From: Mycteria americana
Taxonomy: Eukaryota; Chordata; Aves; Ciconiiformes; Ciconiidae
Direction of reading: 5' to 3'
DNA: 64,000 nt
Assembly: GCF_035582795.1 (NCBI RefSeq)
Contig: NC_134370.1
Location: 29,747,501-29,811,500, forward strand
The notes below the pieces were generated by a model. The model was not told where the DNA came from. It searched no databases and saw nothing but the letters and a program-made list of their open reading frames with translations. Shown here in pieces: positions 1-11,860 of the stretch (position 1 is its first letter; each line of letters starts with the position of its first letter). A program made the position numbers and the translations under genes.

Positions 1-3000
1 CAGTTTTCTGGTAAAAAAGTAAAACAGTCAAGAAATGCAGATACTTATCATGAGTACTTCATCAAAAAATAAGCTTTCCACCAAAAAAAGTTTCACTAGA
101 AAGACTTTGAATAGCTGAATTGTGCTGTATTACATTTTTCCTATTTAAAAGACTCTTGAGGAGTGCTAATTGATAACCGTAGTGGTACTTCAATATTAAC
201 ACTATGCTGTTTAAATATCTTGTACATCTGTCCTCTTTGTTCAATACAGTTTACTGAAGTATTATGTATATTGTTGAGTATGTTAGAGTAAGTTGAGTAA
301 GTTGTATATTGTTGAGTATGTTGAGTAATGTTAGATATTGGAAAGTATATATAATGTTAGATATAAGACACGCAAGCATCAACTTGCTGGAAAGATCTGT
401 ATTTTCTGTTTGTTTTTTTTTTTCTTTTGTGATATTTTTTTTCTGTGAGTATCCAGAAGATAAACATATGTTTTTAATATGGTTGAAAATCTGAGGGTGC
501 TTTTAGTAGATGTTTTCTCTTATATTTTTAAAGACATTCCTTGATACTTACTGGAAAACTGAATGACATTCTGTATGCAGGCAATTCCACCTGAAGTCAC
601 ACCAGATAGGGGAAGGAATTAATCCTAAGTGGTTTGGCACCTGTAAGACATTGTGAGTCAGAGAAACACACAATGCCTTTCAAAGCACAGTGAAACCATT
701 GTGCAGCACAGACAGACACTACTGGACAAAGCAAAATGGAGCAGTGACAAAAAACAGCTATCCAAAAAAAAAAAATCTTTCTCTTCCCCGTGCTGCTACC
801 TACGTGCTTTTATGATATTGAAATGAAGAAGTCATATGTAAGTCTTCAGAGAGTTTGGAATTTACCCCACTAAATGCCAGGATTAAAGACCTTCTGGAAG
901 GAAGGCCCAAATTTTATACCCAAGTGATTTTGAAGAATTTGGACTGAGAAGATAGGATAAACAGAGTCTTCTATAAAGTCTTTGGGCAGCATAGGTAATA
1001 CCTGTACGTTAATTATTGCCAGCTATTACTTGCTTCTATGGAATTTGGGCTTCTTAGTGACACACAACTCTTAGGCATTGCACAGGTATAAAGCAGTTCT
1101 CTGTATACCCAAATAAATAACCATGTAATTTCTCCTGCTTTGTTTATTAAGAAGGAGGTCTCCATTAAAGCATTCAATCCTCAGCTAATATAATCAGAAC
1201 AATTCAAATTTCCACCAGACAAAGAACTGGTTCAGGATCCTTACTTCATGTAATGCCCTCTAGCAAAATTATACTATCACTTACAGAAGAGAAATAATCA
1301 AGAACACACAAATTATCCATTTGGTATCACACAGAGGAACTCAAAACTCACAATAAAATTCTAGTGCTACTGATAATGTCAGAAGCCCAATTACAGCCTC
1401 AGGCACCGGGCCCCGTTTTAAGAAACAGCCAAGATTTTCCTGGGTGATAAAAAGCTAATGGCATGTCTACACCTCCCGTGTAAAACCACAGACAGGGAAA
1501 AGGGGGGCGGCCAGGATGTACGGGTGATCAATTTGCTATCAGAAACTAGAGCTACTGCTGAGACGATTAAGACGTATTGCTGGGCTGTGTTCAGGAACAA
1601 GAATTAGCAGGACGACCCAGAGCTACTTACTGTCAACCTGTCCTCCCTGGACCTGGAAAATGCGGATCTTTCCTTTGTCATAGGAGTTTGGGTTTTCAGT
1701 ACCCTACATGAAGACCTAGGCTGTTTAAGAAAGTATAAGCATCACAGCCTCGAAAATGTCTGAGTGAATTTCAGCTTTCCCTTCCCTCTACAATAAGCCT
1801 CTTGGGTTCCCACTTTGCACCTCGCAGTACCCAGAGATCTGGCAACCTCTGCCAGATGAGAGGCTGTACACGAATCTAACAAGTAGTAACATTGCTTCTC
1901 AAAGGTCTGCCAAGTATTTTAGCGCAGGAGGAAAATAACACTCATGGGGCTTAAAAGAAGGCCTGCTGAGGGCCAATAGAGTTTTTGGAAATAAAGAAGG
2001 GAATGTGAGTAAGAACTACAAAATAGGCCAAATTCTAAAACAAGAAACAAGACAAAAAGAGAATTGGTAAAGGATGGAAACCAAGGGACAAAGCTAAACC
2101 TGGGGACTCAGTAGAACTCTTCCTGTTCTGAGACTTATCTATTACTGCCCTAGGGGCATTAAAAACAATGATTAGAGTAGCATAAATTGTGACCTGTCAT
2201 CTTTGGAAATACCATCATCAATTTAAAATTACCATATTGTATAATGTTATTTTTCCTATGAAACTACTTTGCGCTACAGACGCTGGATGTAATTATATAT
2301 AAATTTGAGATGGGACCTATGTCCCAAGGACTGAATGTGGTTGTCATTTTCTGATTGTGTTACGTCACAAAGAACCCCAACTGGCTTAACTTGATGTAGC
2401 TGCCTTGATGTAGCTGACATTGACAGAGATGTACTCAATTGCATCAGCCGTGAATTTGACTTGCAGTAATAAGTTAATATTATAGAAGAGTATCAGAATT
2501 ATAGACATAAAATTCTCACTGCTGACCTTTTTATTCTCTGCTATGTCATTCCACTCATTTATGATTTACTCACATAACACGAGTACAGACCTGAAAAAGC
2601 CTTAATATAGCAAAAGGCACAGGACACCAAATCAGCTTCTAAAATAAATACACTTTTCAGGACATCAAACAGTCTATTGTCCCCTGGCCTCATTTGGGGG
2701 AACACTTGGTGTTGACATAAGGTACATGTTTATGGTGGATGAACATTTGTTTTCAATAAAATTGAACTAAGCTCTGCTGACCATACATAAAGTTTAGCAA
2801 ATAACTGTCCACTATTTGCTTAAGCAACTCCATATATTGCATCAGATGATGGAATGGGGGGGAAAAAATCAGCAACTTCGCCATGTACAGCTGCTGGGAC
2901 CATTGATTTTTAAAGGCTTTAAAATAGCCTGCTTAGAGATATTCTTGTCGTGGGTGACAGTTTTAGAACATAGCATATATGCAGGACAGTTTCAGAGGGC

Positions 3001-3384
3001 CCATAAAGACATGGAACTTGAGAAGCAAGCTATGCATTCTTACCCATATGTGAAACTTGAGTCTATCAGAGATACAGCAGTGTCTCCACAGCAATACTAA
3101 AAGAAATTCAGATGAAAAGGAAGAAGCAGCAACCATAAACCCCACTGCCCTCCTCAGTGTAACACACACCCTGCAAAGGCACGTAAACTCCTGTTGGAAG
3201 CATCTAAGTTATAGCGGTTCTGTAGTCTATATGGGCAAGGTCCAACAGAAATAAAGTAAAAAGCACCCTGTTACTAATAACTTCTATAATAAGATTAATA
3301 GCAGATGAATTCTTCTTCAGGCTTTTAAAACATTTAAATGAAAATATTATTCTTTTTACGCATTTGCCAGAGCTGGTTTCTTAC
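1..3384 (-). other. MAT1A: MAT1A intron 1 (partial)
   Basis: This stretch lies between the exon 1 donor at 3384 and the window edge. It is AT-rich, and no later MAT1A exon can be recognised in it. It holds a short minisatellite (266-333) and one exon-like open stretch (about 1626-1700, minus) that matches no MAT1A residues. Confidence 0.8.
266..333. repeat. Minisatellite, about 2 copies of a 38-bp unit
   Basis: The phrase GTATATTGTTGAGTATGTT starts at 266 and again at 304, with GAGTAAGTT sub-repeats inside. It lies in MAT1A intron 1. No function is apparent. Confidence 0.75.
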
Positions 3385-3478
3385 CTGGATGTCCTTCTCC
3401 CACCGACTCTGATGTGAACATGAAAGCTCCTTCATCATCCAGCGTGTAATCACATAAACCATCCACTGGCCCATTCAT
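3385..3478 (-). CDS. MAT1A: MAT1A coding exon 1 (S-adenosylmethionine synthetase, liver form), partial gene
   Basis: Methionine adenosyltransferase 1A makes S-adenosylmethionine from methionine and ATP in liver cytosol. The minus strand reads MNGPVDGLCDYTLDDEG, then AFMFTSESVGEGHP, and stops one base into the next codon at a consensus donor (G|GTAAGAAA). This matches the N-terminus of vertebrate MAT1A: MNGPVDGLCD is diagnostic for MAT1A against MAT2A, and TSESVGEGHPD begins the SAM synthetase N-terminal domain, with the His of the GHPD motif near the active site. The start is the ATG at 3478. Only the first 31 residues of about 395 are here. Exon 2, which should begin KICDQISDAVLDAHL, is not in the window, so intron 1 runs off the left edge. 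The gene is read leftward, tail to tail with nothing in the window, with DYDC1 the next gene upstream on the same strand. Confidence 0.95.
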
Positions 3479-3729
3479 GATTGTGATGCTTTTCCTGATG
3501 GATTATTATAAGCAGTGGTTGAAGAGTTCTACCTTTAGTGCCTTCTCTTAAAGAAGAAGGTTCTTTATCAGCAGGACTATCGCTGTCTTCACTTATTACC
3601 TCTTAGACTAACTTGAATTTCAGTGTGTGAAATCAGCATGTGCTTGCATCTGTGTACGCATGCAAGGAGTATGCATGTGCCTGAAGTCTGTATCCCTACC
3701 TAGCCTGATCTGTCAGTCCCTGAGCTGCT

Positions 3730-3740
3730 CCTATATATGG
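3730..3740 (-). promoter_or_regulatory. MAT1A: Candidate TATA box of MAT1A
   Basis: On the minus strand the sequence CCATATATAG lies about 255 bases upstream of the MAT1A start codon. This would put transcription start near 3700-3705 and give a 5' UTR of about 225 bases if exon 1 is continuous. A TATA promoter without a CpG island fits a liver-restricted gene. Between 3805 and 3840 the minus strand has TTAATTA and GTTAACTAAC stretches that resemble HNF1 half-sites. The placement is inferred from the motif only. Confidence 0.4.
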
Positions 3741-6700
3741 AAAAGTGAAAGTGCCTAGATAATCATGTGAGAAAAATGGAAGAGCCCATTTCTTGGCAGG
3801 GGAGTTAGTTAACTTTAGGATATTTCACTAATTAACTCAGTTCTTGGAAACATTCTGGATCCAACCCATGCAAGACTGGTTATCTTAGCAACTCAACTGA
3901 GCATGAAGTAATCCAGGAGTACTGGTGACAGTTCAGGTCAGCTGCTTCTTCAGTTTGTCTCTCCCCTAATTCTGGGATCTACGTTGTGCTTCCAACTGTG
4001 TGTTGTGGTTTTACAGGGATAGGTAAAAAATCTGTAAATGCATGTCTTTCCTAGCAAGAGACTGGAAGAAGTTTGCTCTGCATCATATAACTGTATTTTC
4101 CTTTTACTTTGTCATCTCTTGAAAAGCAGAATTCTTTCCTCAAATATTTTTTTTCATTTTCATTCATTCTTCATGCACATTTGAGAGACGAAACACCTGA
4201 TAAGATCTAGCATGACGAGTGTTTCTCATTTATGCAGACCTCTCCCTTCAGCCTTTGCTTTTCTTTTCCTCTGTCTTCTCTTAATTCAGATCCATCTTCT
4301 CTTTTTGTATCATATTCTCATATTATATTCCCTAACCTTTAGAAATACACTAACTGCCACATCTGAGTACTCAGTGCTCAGTTCTGCTACTGAAAATTCC
4401 TTCTACAGTCAGATGGCTCATGTCTGGAATATGCTGATGGTATGACAGGTATGAAGACAGATGGCATTTTGTGGGTATATGTGCCATTAAGTTAATATAC
4501 AAAAAACCAAGTAAACATACCCATGGGGCAGATCCAGAAAATGCCCAGCACTACTGCACCATTATAAAAAAGTGTAATTATTCTTAATTCCTTTACAGAA
4601 ACCATTCTAGTCTCAATCTCAGACCAAATCATTGGTCTACCAAAACAAAAATTTCCCTTTACTTCAATGAACAGTGAATCAGACTCTTTTAATCATTCAT
4701 TTGGATGTTACCGTAAAGCACCTGATACTTGGATTGGAACGAGTAACATACTGCTTTTTCCATAGCCCTTGCAATTTCGACAGCAATGAAATCCTTATCA
4801 CTCTTCAGCTTAAAAACTGATTTAGTTTACTTCAAACCCTTGGTCAGTATTATTTTAAAAGATCACTTTATATGGCCCCTTGGATTCAAATTTCTGCATT
4901 GCTACATATTTATGTAAGGATTCATTAGAATTTCCACTTTCTGCCTACATTCCTGAAAACAATAACCAATGCCTGTGAATGTTCACCAGTAATGTGCTGT
5001 AGCATTGGCCCCCCCTCTAATTACCATTGACATGGAATCATTCATTTTAAAGACATTGTCTTGGTTTTCTGTTGTACAGGATTCATTTCACAGAATGAAA
5101 AGCACTGGTGGCACTTAAAAATGCAGAATTCACACATCAGGTACACGTTATGAGGCATAGCTTTCTCTAGAGTAAACTGTCATCACCCCACTGGCACGAA
5201 GATTCTATCCCAGCCTGAATAAATTACACATTAACACCACCTAGAAAAATAGAATTTGTAAAAAACCCAGAAGACCAAAGAGTAACTAATTATATTAACC
5301 CTTGTTAATAGGTAACATTCAAAAATTATATTAACTTTTAAAGTAAAATAACACCAGTGATAAGCATTAATTCTTAAATGCAAATGTGGTTTTTTTCTCT
5401 ATGGAAGCACAGAAAGACATGATGGATGGGGAGTGGATGAAACACATCTGACAAAAACTCTTTTTGTACACGTAAGAGTTTTCATTCTAATTCTACAAAC
5501 AATCCTCCAGCAAAAGCAGACAGGATTGTATAGCGTCACTCTGTAAATTCCACTCCCTCTTGCTTCTGGTTTTGCTTTTTCTTGGTTTTCAATGCCACTG
5601 AAGGACAGAAATTGTAGTTTGGGAATCAGCGTTCTTTTTTTTAAGGTAACACTTAAGCAGAATGCAGAAACAGAAAGTCTCACATAATCCTCTTATTCCA
5701 TATAAAAATAAAAAACCACAAGCTCTTAAAATGCTGAAGAGTGCAAGTAATTTGAAATACATGAGTAATGAGTTTGCAGGCCCATTGTTTATTTTGCTTT
5801 TACAGTTCCTCTTTTTCGACTCACTTCTGGCTAGTTAAATGCATTGGTCCTTGAGACCTTTGGAGGGTCACCCTTCATTAAAATAGTCTCTCTGCTAATA
5901 GTATTCTAGAAATGCTACACAGCTGCATTTCACATAACTTGTGTAAAACCTCCAGTTTGAACTGCTTCCAGGTATGGTTTTACTATCAAGGGCAACACAT
6001 TTGCTTTACGGCCATGAAGCATCTCAGCACGTTCTTTTCTAGGGCATCTGTGACCAACTCTAAACCGCTGTAGGGTTAGGTAATGTTTAATTTGGCTTCT
6101 CTTCCCAGACAATTTGACTTGTTAAATATTTGTAAAAAGGTAAGATAGTGCTCTACCATCATGTCTTTTTGGCACAGATCTTCTACTTGGGGGAAAAAAA
6201 AAAAAGAAAAAGAAAAAAACCAAGAAGAGGATGATAGTAAGATAGTGATTGATATCAGTGTTTTTCCTTATTCCATTTTATTGATAATGACTCATCAATC
6301 AATGTAACAAGCTTCCAAATATTCTGTTAACTTTATTGCCATACTCAACAGCTTTGTGGGACTGAGTCGTAAGAAAATCAATTCCTCTGCAAATCTCTTT
6401 ATAATTCCTATATTGCCCATCATTGTATTAAGTATCTTTTGACTACATTCTATGACATTTACTCAGAAGATACCTAATGGCAAAATCCTCTCAATCAGTA
6501 TGACTCTCGTGCTTTCAAATGAGGCTAAAGATGGGAAAATCACCATGTAAAAATAACACTGTCCTTCTGTATTGCTGTAAGTATTTATTCGTATTGACTA
6601 TAATGTCAATCCCAACCACTGGAATTGCAATGTGAATCTTTCTATTAACTGTAAGAGTCTTCATATTTGGCACCATCCCATGTTTTTGCTACTTTTACCC

Positions 6701-8736
6701 ATAGCAGTTCTGCAAAGCTACCCCCCTTCTAGTACATATAACACTTAACAGCTGTCAGAGGGCATGGTTTTACTGCAGCCTTGAGAAAGCCCTGAAAATA
6801 ACAAAGTGAATAAGATTTAACTGAGAAAAGAATTTTATGAATGATTGCTATTGATGCTGCTGATTCTCTAGACAGATATGACTGATAAATTGTCTTGACC
6901 TTAGACCTCTCATGACACATTCTCATCAGATCGTTTTACTTGCTCACCTTCTCCTGTCCTACCCTTATCTGCTTTTCTCCTCTACTCCCCTTCCCTCATT
7001 TTGCCTTTGTTTTATCCTTTTGGTTAAAACACATTAGCCTTTCTTCTTTTTTTTTCCTTTTACTTAGTCCTTTTCATCTCCCTACCTGTCTTTACTGATG
7101 TCCCATTTATGTTACAAACCACTGAGAATGGAGCCTACATGGATGAATGATATCTGTAGAAATGAGAAAACAAGTTTGAGCTAATAGCTTACAGACAAAA
7201 CACTTCTAACTATCACAGTAGATAGGAGAAGGAAGAAAGTAGGTATGCTTAAGACCTGGTCATCCTCACTTCAGCTGCAGAAGAATCATGTTTTCACTGG
7301 AAGCAGTACAGGTTTAGACTCATTCACTCATACTGTTTCACTGCTGTGGTAACTTTTAGGTGACTTCTTTGGAGTGAGGAGGAAATCATATCAAGAACTC
7401 TAAAGAACTTCTACATGACTAGAATCAGTCATGGGAAAACCATTGCTTAAGCAGGTAATTTGTCTCTCTCACCACAACTTTCAAATGCAAAGGACAATGA
7501 CTTGGTTTGTAGAGAGCACACACTTCACAGTAACTTAAAACTACAATTCCGTTATCATTAAAAGACCCACACATGCTTAACTTTAACAATATACAGAAAT
7601 ACTTCATACATATACAAATAACACACAGGAAAGGGTTTTCCTAAATACTTCTGGTTTGCTCTCTCAACTTTATCATCAGAGAAGACTTGATTTTACTAAA
7701 GTTAACTGTTTAAGAGGCTAACAGTTTAAGTTTCTTATCCTGCTATTTTATTCTCACTTTACAAAATCATGCAAGGAATTTACTCCTAATTTATGCCTGT
7801 GGAAATAAAACAGTTTTCCAGGTGTTTATGAAAACAACTTTAATACTAGTTTCATTTGTGCTATTTACTAGGAGTAGCTCATAGAATACAAATAATGTGC
7901 TTTCAAGAAGTTGCTGCAGTTCATCTTTTTTCCTATTGGAAATAAGCACCAAATTATGGAAGCCTCACAGGGATGTCTTTGAGGGCTTTTTGGTTTGTTG
8001 GTGAAAAGACCGATTTAGCCTGTACATTTGGTTTTGGGGAGGTGGATGTTTTGTTTTGGTTTTGAAGTTAACATAAGGAAGATTTGTTTAGCTGGGTTTA
8101 TTTCTTTTGCATGAAGAATGACAAGCCTTGTCAGAGCAATAGAGCTTGAACATCAGGACCTCAACACAGAACTCCCACCTGCTTCAGAACTCTCACCTCT
8201 ATCTATTATTACCTGAAAATGAGAGTGGCTCAAGGCCTCTCAGATGTGCAGGTGTAGAATTTCACTGGCCCATAAACATTCAGGGTAAAATAAATATTGT
8301 GGGGCAGGAAAAACAGTTGTGATTGTAGAAGGAAAGAAGGTAGTATGTATTCTGAGATGGGTGTTTATCACCCAGCATTTGTTCTTTCATAACACCATTC
8401 TCCTTCTCTGGAGTGTGGGACCTCCTGTAACCTCTGCATACTACCATAAGCAATTCAGCTCTTTCATTCTTGAGTTTTCTTATAACTTTTTGAGTGAATA
8501 CCAATTCCAGTCACAGCAATTTCTTGGTGTGCGTGCTATGTAACTTACTCCACAGTTACTTCAGCTTTAGAGAGATCCTCTGCTGTGTCTCCCATCTTCC
8601 TTCCCTTCCACTCCCTAAGAAGTCTTTCCAGGTTCTTCCATCACTAACATCAAAGAAAATAATTAATTTTGCTCCTCTCCAATGTGCTTGTCCTCTTTGC
8701 ATCTGTTTGACCTCGAATTCTCTATTCTGACACATC
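3741..8736. other. Intergenic, AT-rich, no gene seen
   Basis: This stretch lies upstream of MAT1A. Open frames are short (at most 94 codons), lack splice context and resemble no known protein. There is a purine-rich tract at about 6191-6221 and pyrimidine-rich DNA at about 6940-7090. No repeat family was recognised. Confidence 0.6.
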
Positions 8737-8830
8737 ACTGAATCATAGAATGCTCAAGGCTGGATGGTCTCTACCCCAACCCTCTGCTCAAAGCACGACC
8801 AACTTGAACAGGTTGCTCATGCCTATGTCA
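8737..8830 (-). mobile_element. CR1 LINE 3'-UTR scrap, decayed
   Basis: The plus strand reads TGAATCATAGAATG, then GGCTGGATGGTCTCTACC, CCAACCCTCTGCTCAAAGCA and AACAGGTTGCTCA. This is the reverse complement of the end of an avian CR1 (AATCATAGAATGG, AGGTTGGAAGGGACCTCTGG, CCCCTGCTCAAGCAGGG, CAGGTTGCCCAG), with many substitutions. The element is therefore minus oriented, severely 5' truncated and old. Confidence 0.75.
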
Positions 8831-11103
8831 TGAAGTAACATGTGCCAGGGCCTTATACATGAAGTAGCAACTTTGAGTTGCCTCTTAGGAAATAATTAAA
8901 GCTACTTTGGGGGCTAAATTCTGCTTTCATTAAAGTCAGCTGTAGTCTTGGTACTAATTTCACTGGGAGCTGGGAGCATTATTTCCTCAGAACTGGGACA
9001 CTAGGCGGAATTGCATACAACTTAATTTTCTGTTTATTCACTTAATAAAAGCCCTAGCTGTTTATGTCTCAACCCCTAGATCATTCCTCAAGGCTCTGTA
9101 AACTAAACACCTGTTTACACAGGCATTTTTAACACCTCATAGATAGACACCTCAGTTTCCTGCATAATAATGATAAATAAACACATCTCTGTTTTCTAAT
9201 CAGTCTTCATAAATTAGCATATTGTGGTACCAGAAATGGTGGAAAAATAGCAAGATTAGTTAAAGTTTAAGGTTTCCCTTATACTGATTGGTTTTTATTG
9301 CTTCATTTAAACAGCATTTAACCATACTGGTATATAATTAGTTCTGCCTTTAGTCTTTGGCAGTTTTTCCTGTTTAAGTTATAAGCTCTACAGAGCAACG
9401 TACAAGCATTTGTTTGTGTTACGTCCTTATGTGGAGCCCTATTACAACAGAATCACAAATTCTCTGGGTCCTCCATAAATGATGAGGGGGTAGATGAGAA
9501 AGAATGGAGCCCTATTCCATCTCGCCTCACACAGCAAAAAGTTTTTTCAGTTTGCAAATGTAACAGTGTATAACTTACAGATTTAGCATTTTGCTCATAA
9601 GCTATTATGCTAAATTTAATAAATTAGCCCACTCATTGTTAAAGTTATGCCTTGGACAGGCATAGAAAAGCCTTCAATTAGAAATGGTCTCCCTTTAACC
9701 TTACAGAAAGCCAGCTATGTATTTTTCCTGGATGTTTTTTCCAGTTGCTACGGTCAGTTGTTTGGCTAGGGAAAGATTGTCATCTGACGTGTAACAAAGC
9801 ACAGCCCTTAATTTCAATAGCGTGGTGTGTGACCACACATCAGATACACACACAGCCACAGTTCCTTTCTGGGGGGATAGTTAGGACTCCTTGCTGTTAA
9901 TGACAGGTCTGATCACCTGTGCAGACTAAACCCCATTACAGCCATAGATCTAGATCTCAAAAACAATTTGGCTAGGGAACTTCAGCTGTCTTCCAGCAGC
10001 TTGGGATCTGTACAATCTTCTGATTTCACATCTTGTGATATTACTAGTGTATATATGTAAACCATTAGGATTTCCTCAGTACCTTAGGAAACAGACTGAT
10101 GCATTTAAACAGCCATTACCCAAGAGTTTTTGCTGCAGTGTTTCATAGATGTTTACAGTACAGGTGGTCTTTGGACTTTGAAACAAATATTGACTCTAGC
10201 ACATGAAGTCAGGTTTCAGGAACCTATCTGCAAGAAGAGTTGTGGAATTCGTAAATTCTGGCCTCCTGACAAGGAACATTAGGTTAAATTCAGACACTTT
10301 TGACTTTTTCTAGATATATTATGCCAGAAGAGACCTTTCTTTCATGCGGCATAGGACTGTAATTACTATTCTGAAACATTTAGTGACTAAAACCCTTCAT
10401 ATAAGTGTACTCTATAAGCATAGTGTATGTGAAACAATAACCAATATTTGCAGACGTACCTCTTACGCTCTCAATGAAAATACTTACATACTTGAATGGC
10501 TTGATACAGGCAAACACATCTACTTACACACTCAGTACTAATCTAGTAAATAATGCATAGCAGAATTTTACATTCACTTTGTATGACTGAAAATGACTGC
10601 ACAATGCTGTGAGCTCCAGAATTCAGCTTCTATGGCTATCTGAAGAAAAAGATGCAATGTACATCCAGCAACTTTTTTAGTCATGATTCCTATCCATGGG
10701 TTATTCACAGCCTTTTCAGAAATGCTCCCACCATCATTGCTACAGAGCTCAACTACACTACTGGTGCTCTGAGGTCTGCAGGAAACTGCTAACTAAATAA
10801 TGATTGGTCACATCTTTCAGAAATCCCCCAACCTGACCTTGTTGCCACAGCTGGTTCAGCCAGGGAAGGTTGCCATTCAAGTAGAAATTTCACATACTTC
10901 ACCTGGCAAATATATTAGCGAACAGCAAACATCATTACATTTCATCTATGTCTGAAAGAATTCACTGCAACAAGTCATTTAGCAAGTTCAGATAAACCAG
11001 TCTGAAATAAACCACAGCCAAAAATATTCTTAGATATCTGTCTAAACAGGGGACATTAGATAATGGATGAAGTGTATGTGGCATCAACCAACACAAGTGT
11101 ATA
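8831..11103. other. Intergenic, no gene seen
   Basis: AT-rich DNA between two CR1 copies. No open frame over 65 codons, RNA gene or repeat family was recognised. Confidence 0.6.
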
Positions 11104-11860
11104 AATCACAGAATCACAGAATTGTATAGGTTGGAAAAGACCTTTAAGATCATCGAGTCCAACTGTAAACCTAACACTACCAAGACCACCACTATACCAT
11201 GTCCCTAAGCACCTCATCCAAACGTCCTTTAAATACCGCCAGGGATGGCGACTCAACCACTTCCCTGGGCAGCCTCTTCCAATGCTTGATAACCCTTTCA
11301 GTGAAGAAAAATTTCCTAATATCCAGTCTAAACCTCCCCTGGTGCAACTTGAGGCCATTTCCTCTCGTCCTATCACTTGTTACCTGGGAGAAGAGACTGA
11401 CCCCCACCTCTCTACAACCTCCTTTCAGGTAGTTGAAGAGAGCAATAAGGTCTCCCCTCAGCCTCCTTTTCTCCAGGCTAAACAACCCCGGTTCCCTCAG
11501 CCGCTCCTCATAAGACTTGTGCTCCAGACCCTTCACCAGCTTCGTTGCCCTTCTCTGGACAGGCTCCAGCACCTCAATGTCCCTCTTGTAGTGGGGGGCC
11601 CAAAGCTGAACACAGTATTCGAGGTGCGGCCTCACCAGTGCCGAGCACAGGGGCACGATCACTTCCCTAGTCCTGCTGGCCACGCTATTTTTGATACAAG
11701 CCAGGATGCCATTGGCCTTCTTGGCCACCTGGGCACACTGCTGGCTCATATTCAGGCGGCTGTCAACCAACACCCCCAGGTCCTTCTCCGCCAGGCAGCT
11801 TTCCAGCCACTCTTCCCCAAGCCTGTAGCGTTGCATGGGGTTGCTGTGGCCCAAGTGCAA
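11104..11860 (-). mobile_element. CR1 LINE, 5'-truncated copy with open C-terminal ORF2
   Basis: This is the 3' end of a minus-oriented CR1 non-LTR retrotransposon. Reading leftward from about 11860, an uninterrupted frame of about 220 codons to the stop at 11192 encodes the end of the reverse transcriptase. The CR1 landmarks are [101 protein letters not shown] and [15 protein letters not shown]. The short 3' UTR ends in the CR1-type octamer tail (ATTCTGTG repeats, seen as ATCACAGAATCACAGAAT at 11105-11122). The 5' end is cut just after [11 protein letters not shown], the usual outcome of incomplete reverse transcription. No stop or frameshift breaks the remaining frame, so the insertion is younger than the other CR1 pieces here. 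Catalytic RT and endonuclease parts are missing, so it cannot move by itself. Confidence 0.97.

Noticed and set aside
1626-1700. Exon-like stretch on the minus strand in MAT1A intron 1 (GTENPNSYDKGKIRIFQVQ, donor GTAAGT)
   Set aside because: It has splice-like ends, but matches no part of MAT1A or any protein I can name. The phase cannot be tied to neighbours, so it is probably chance.
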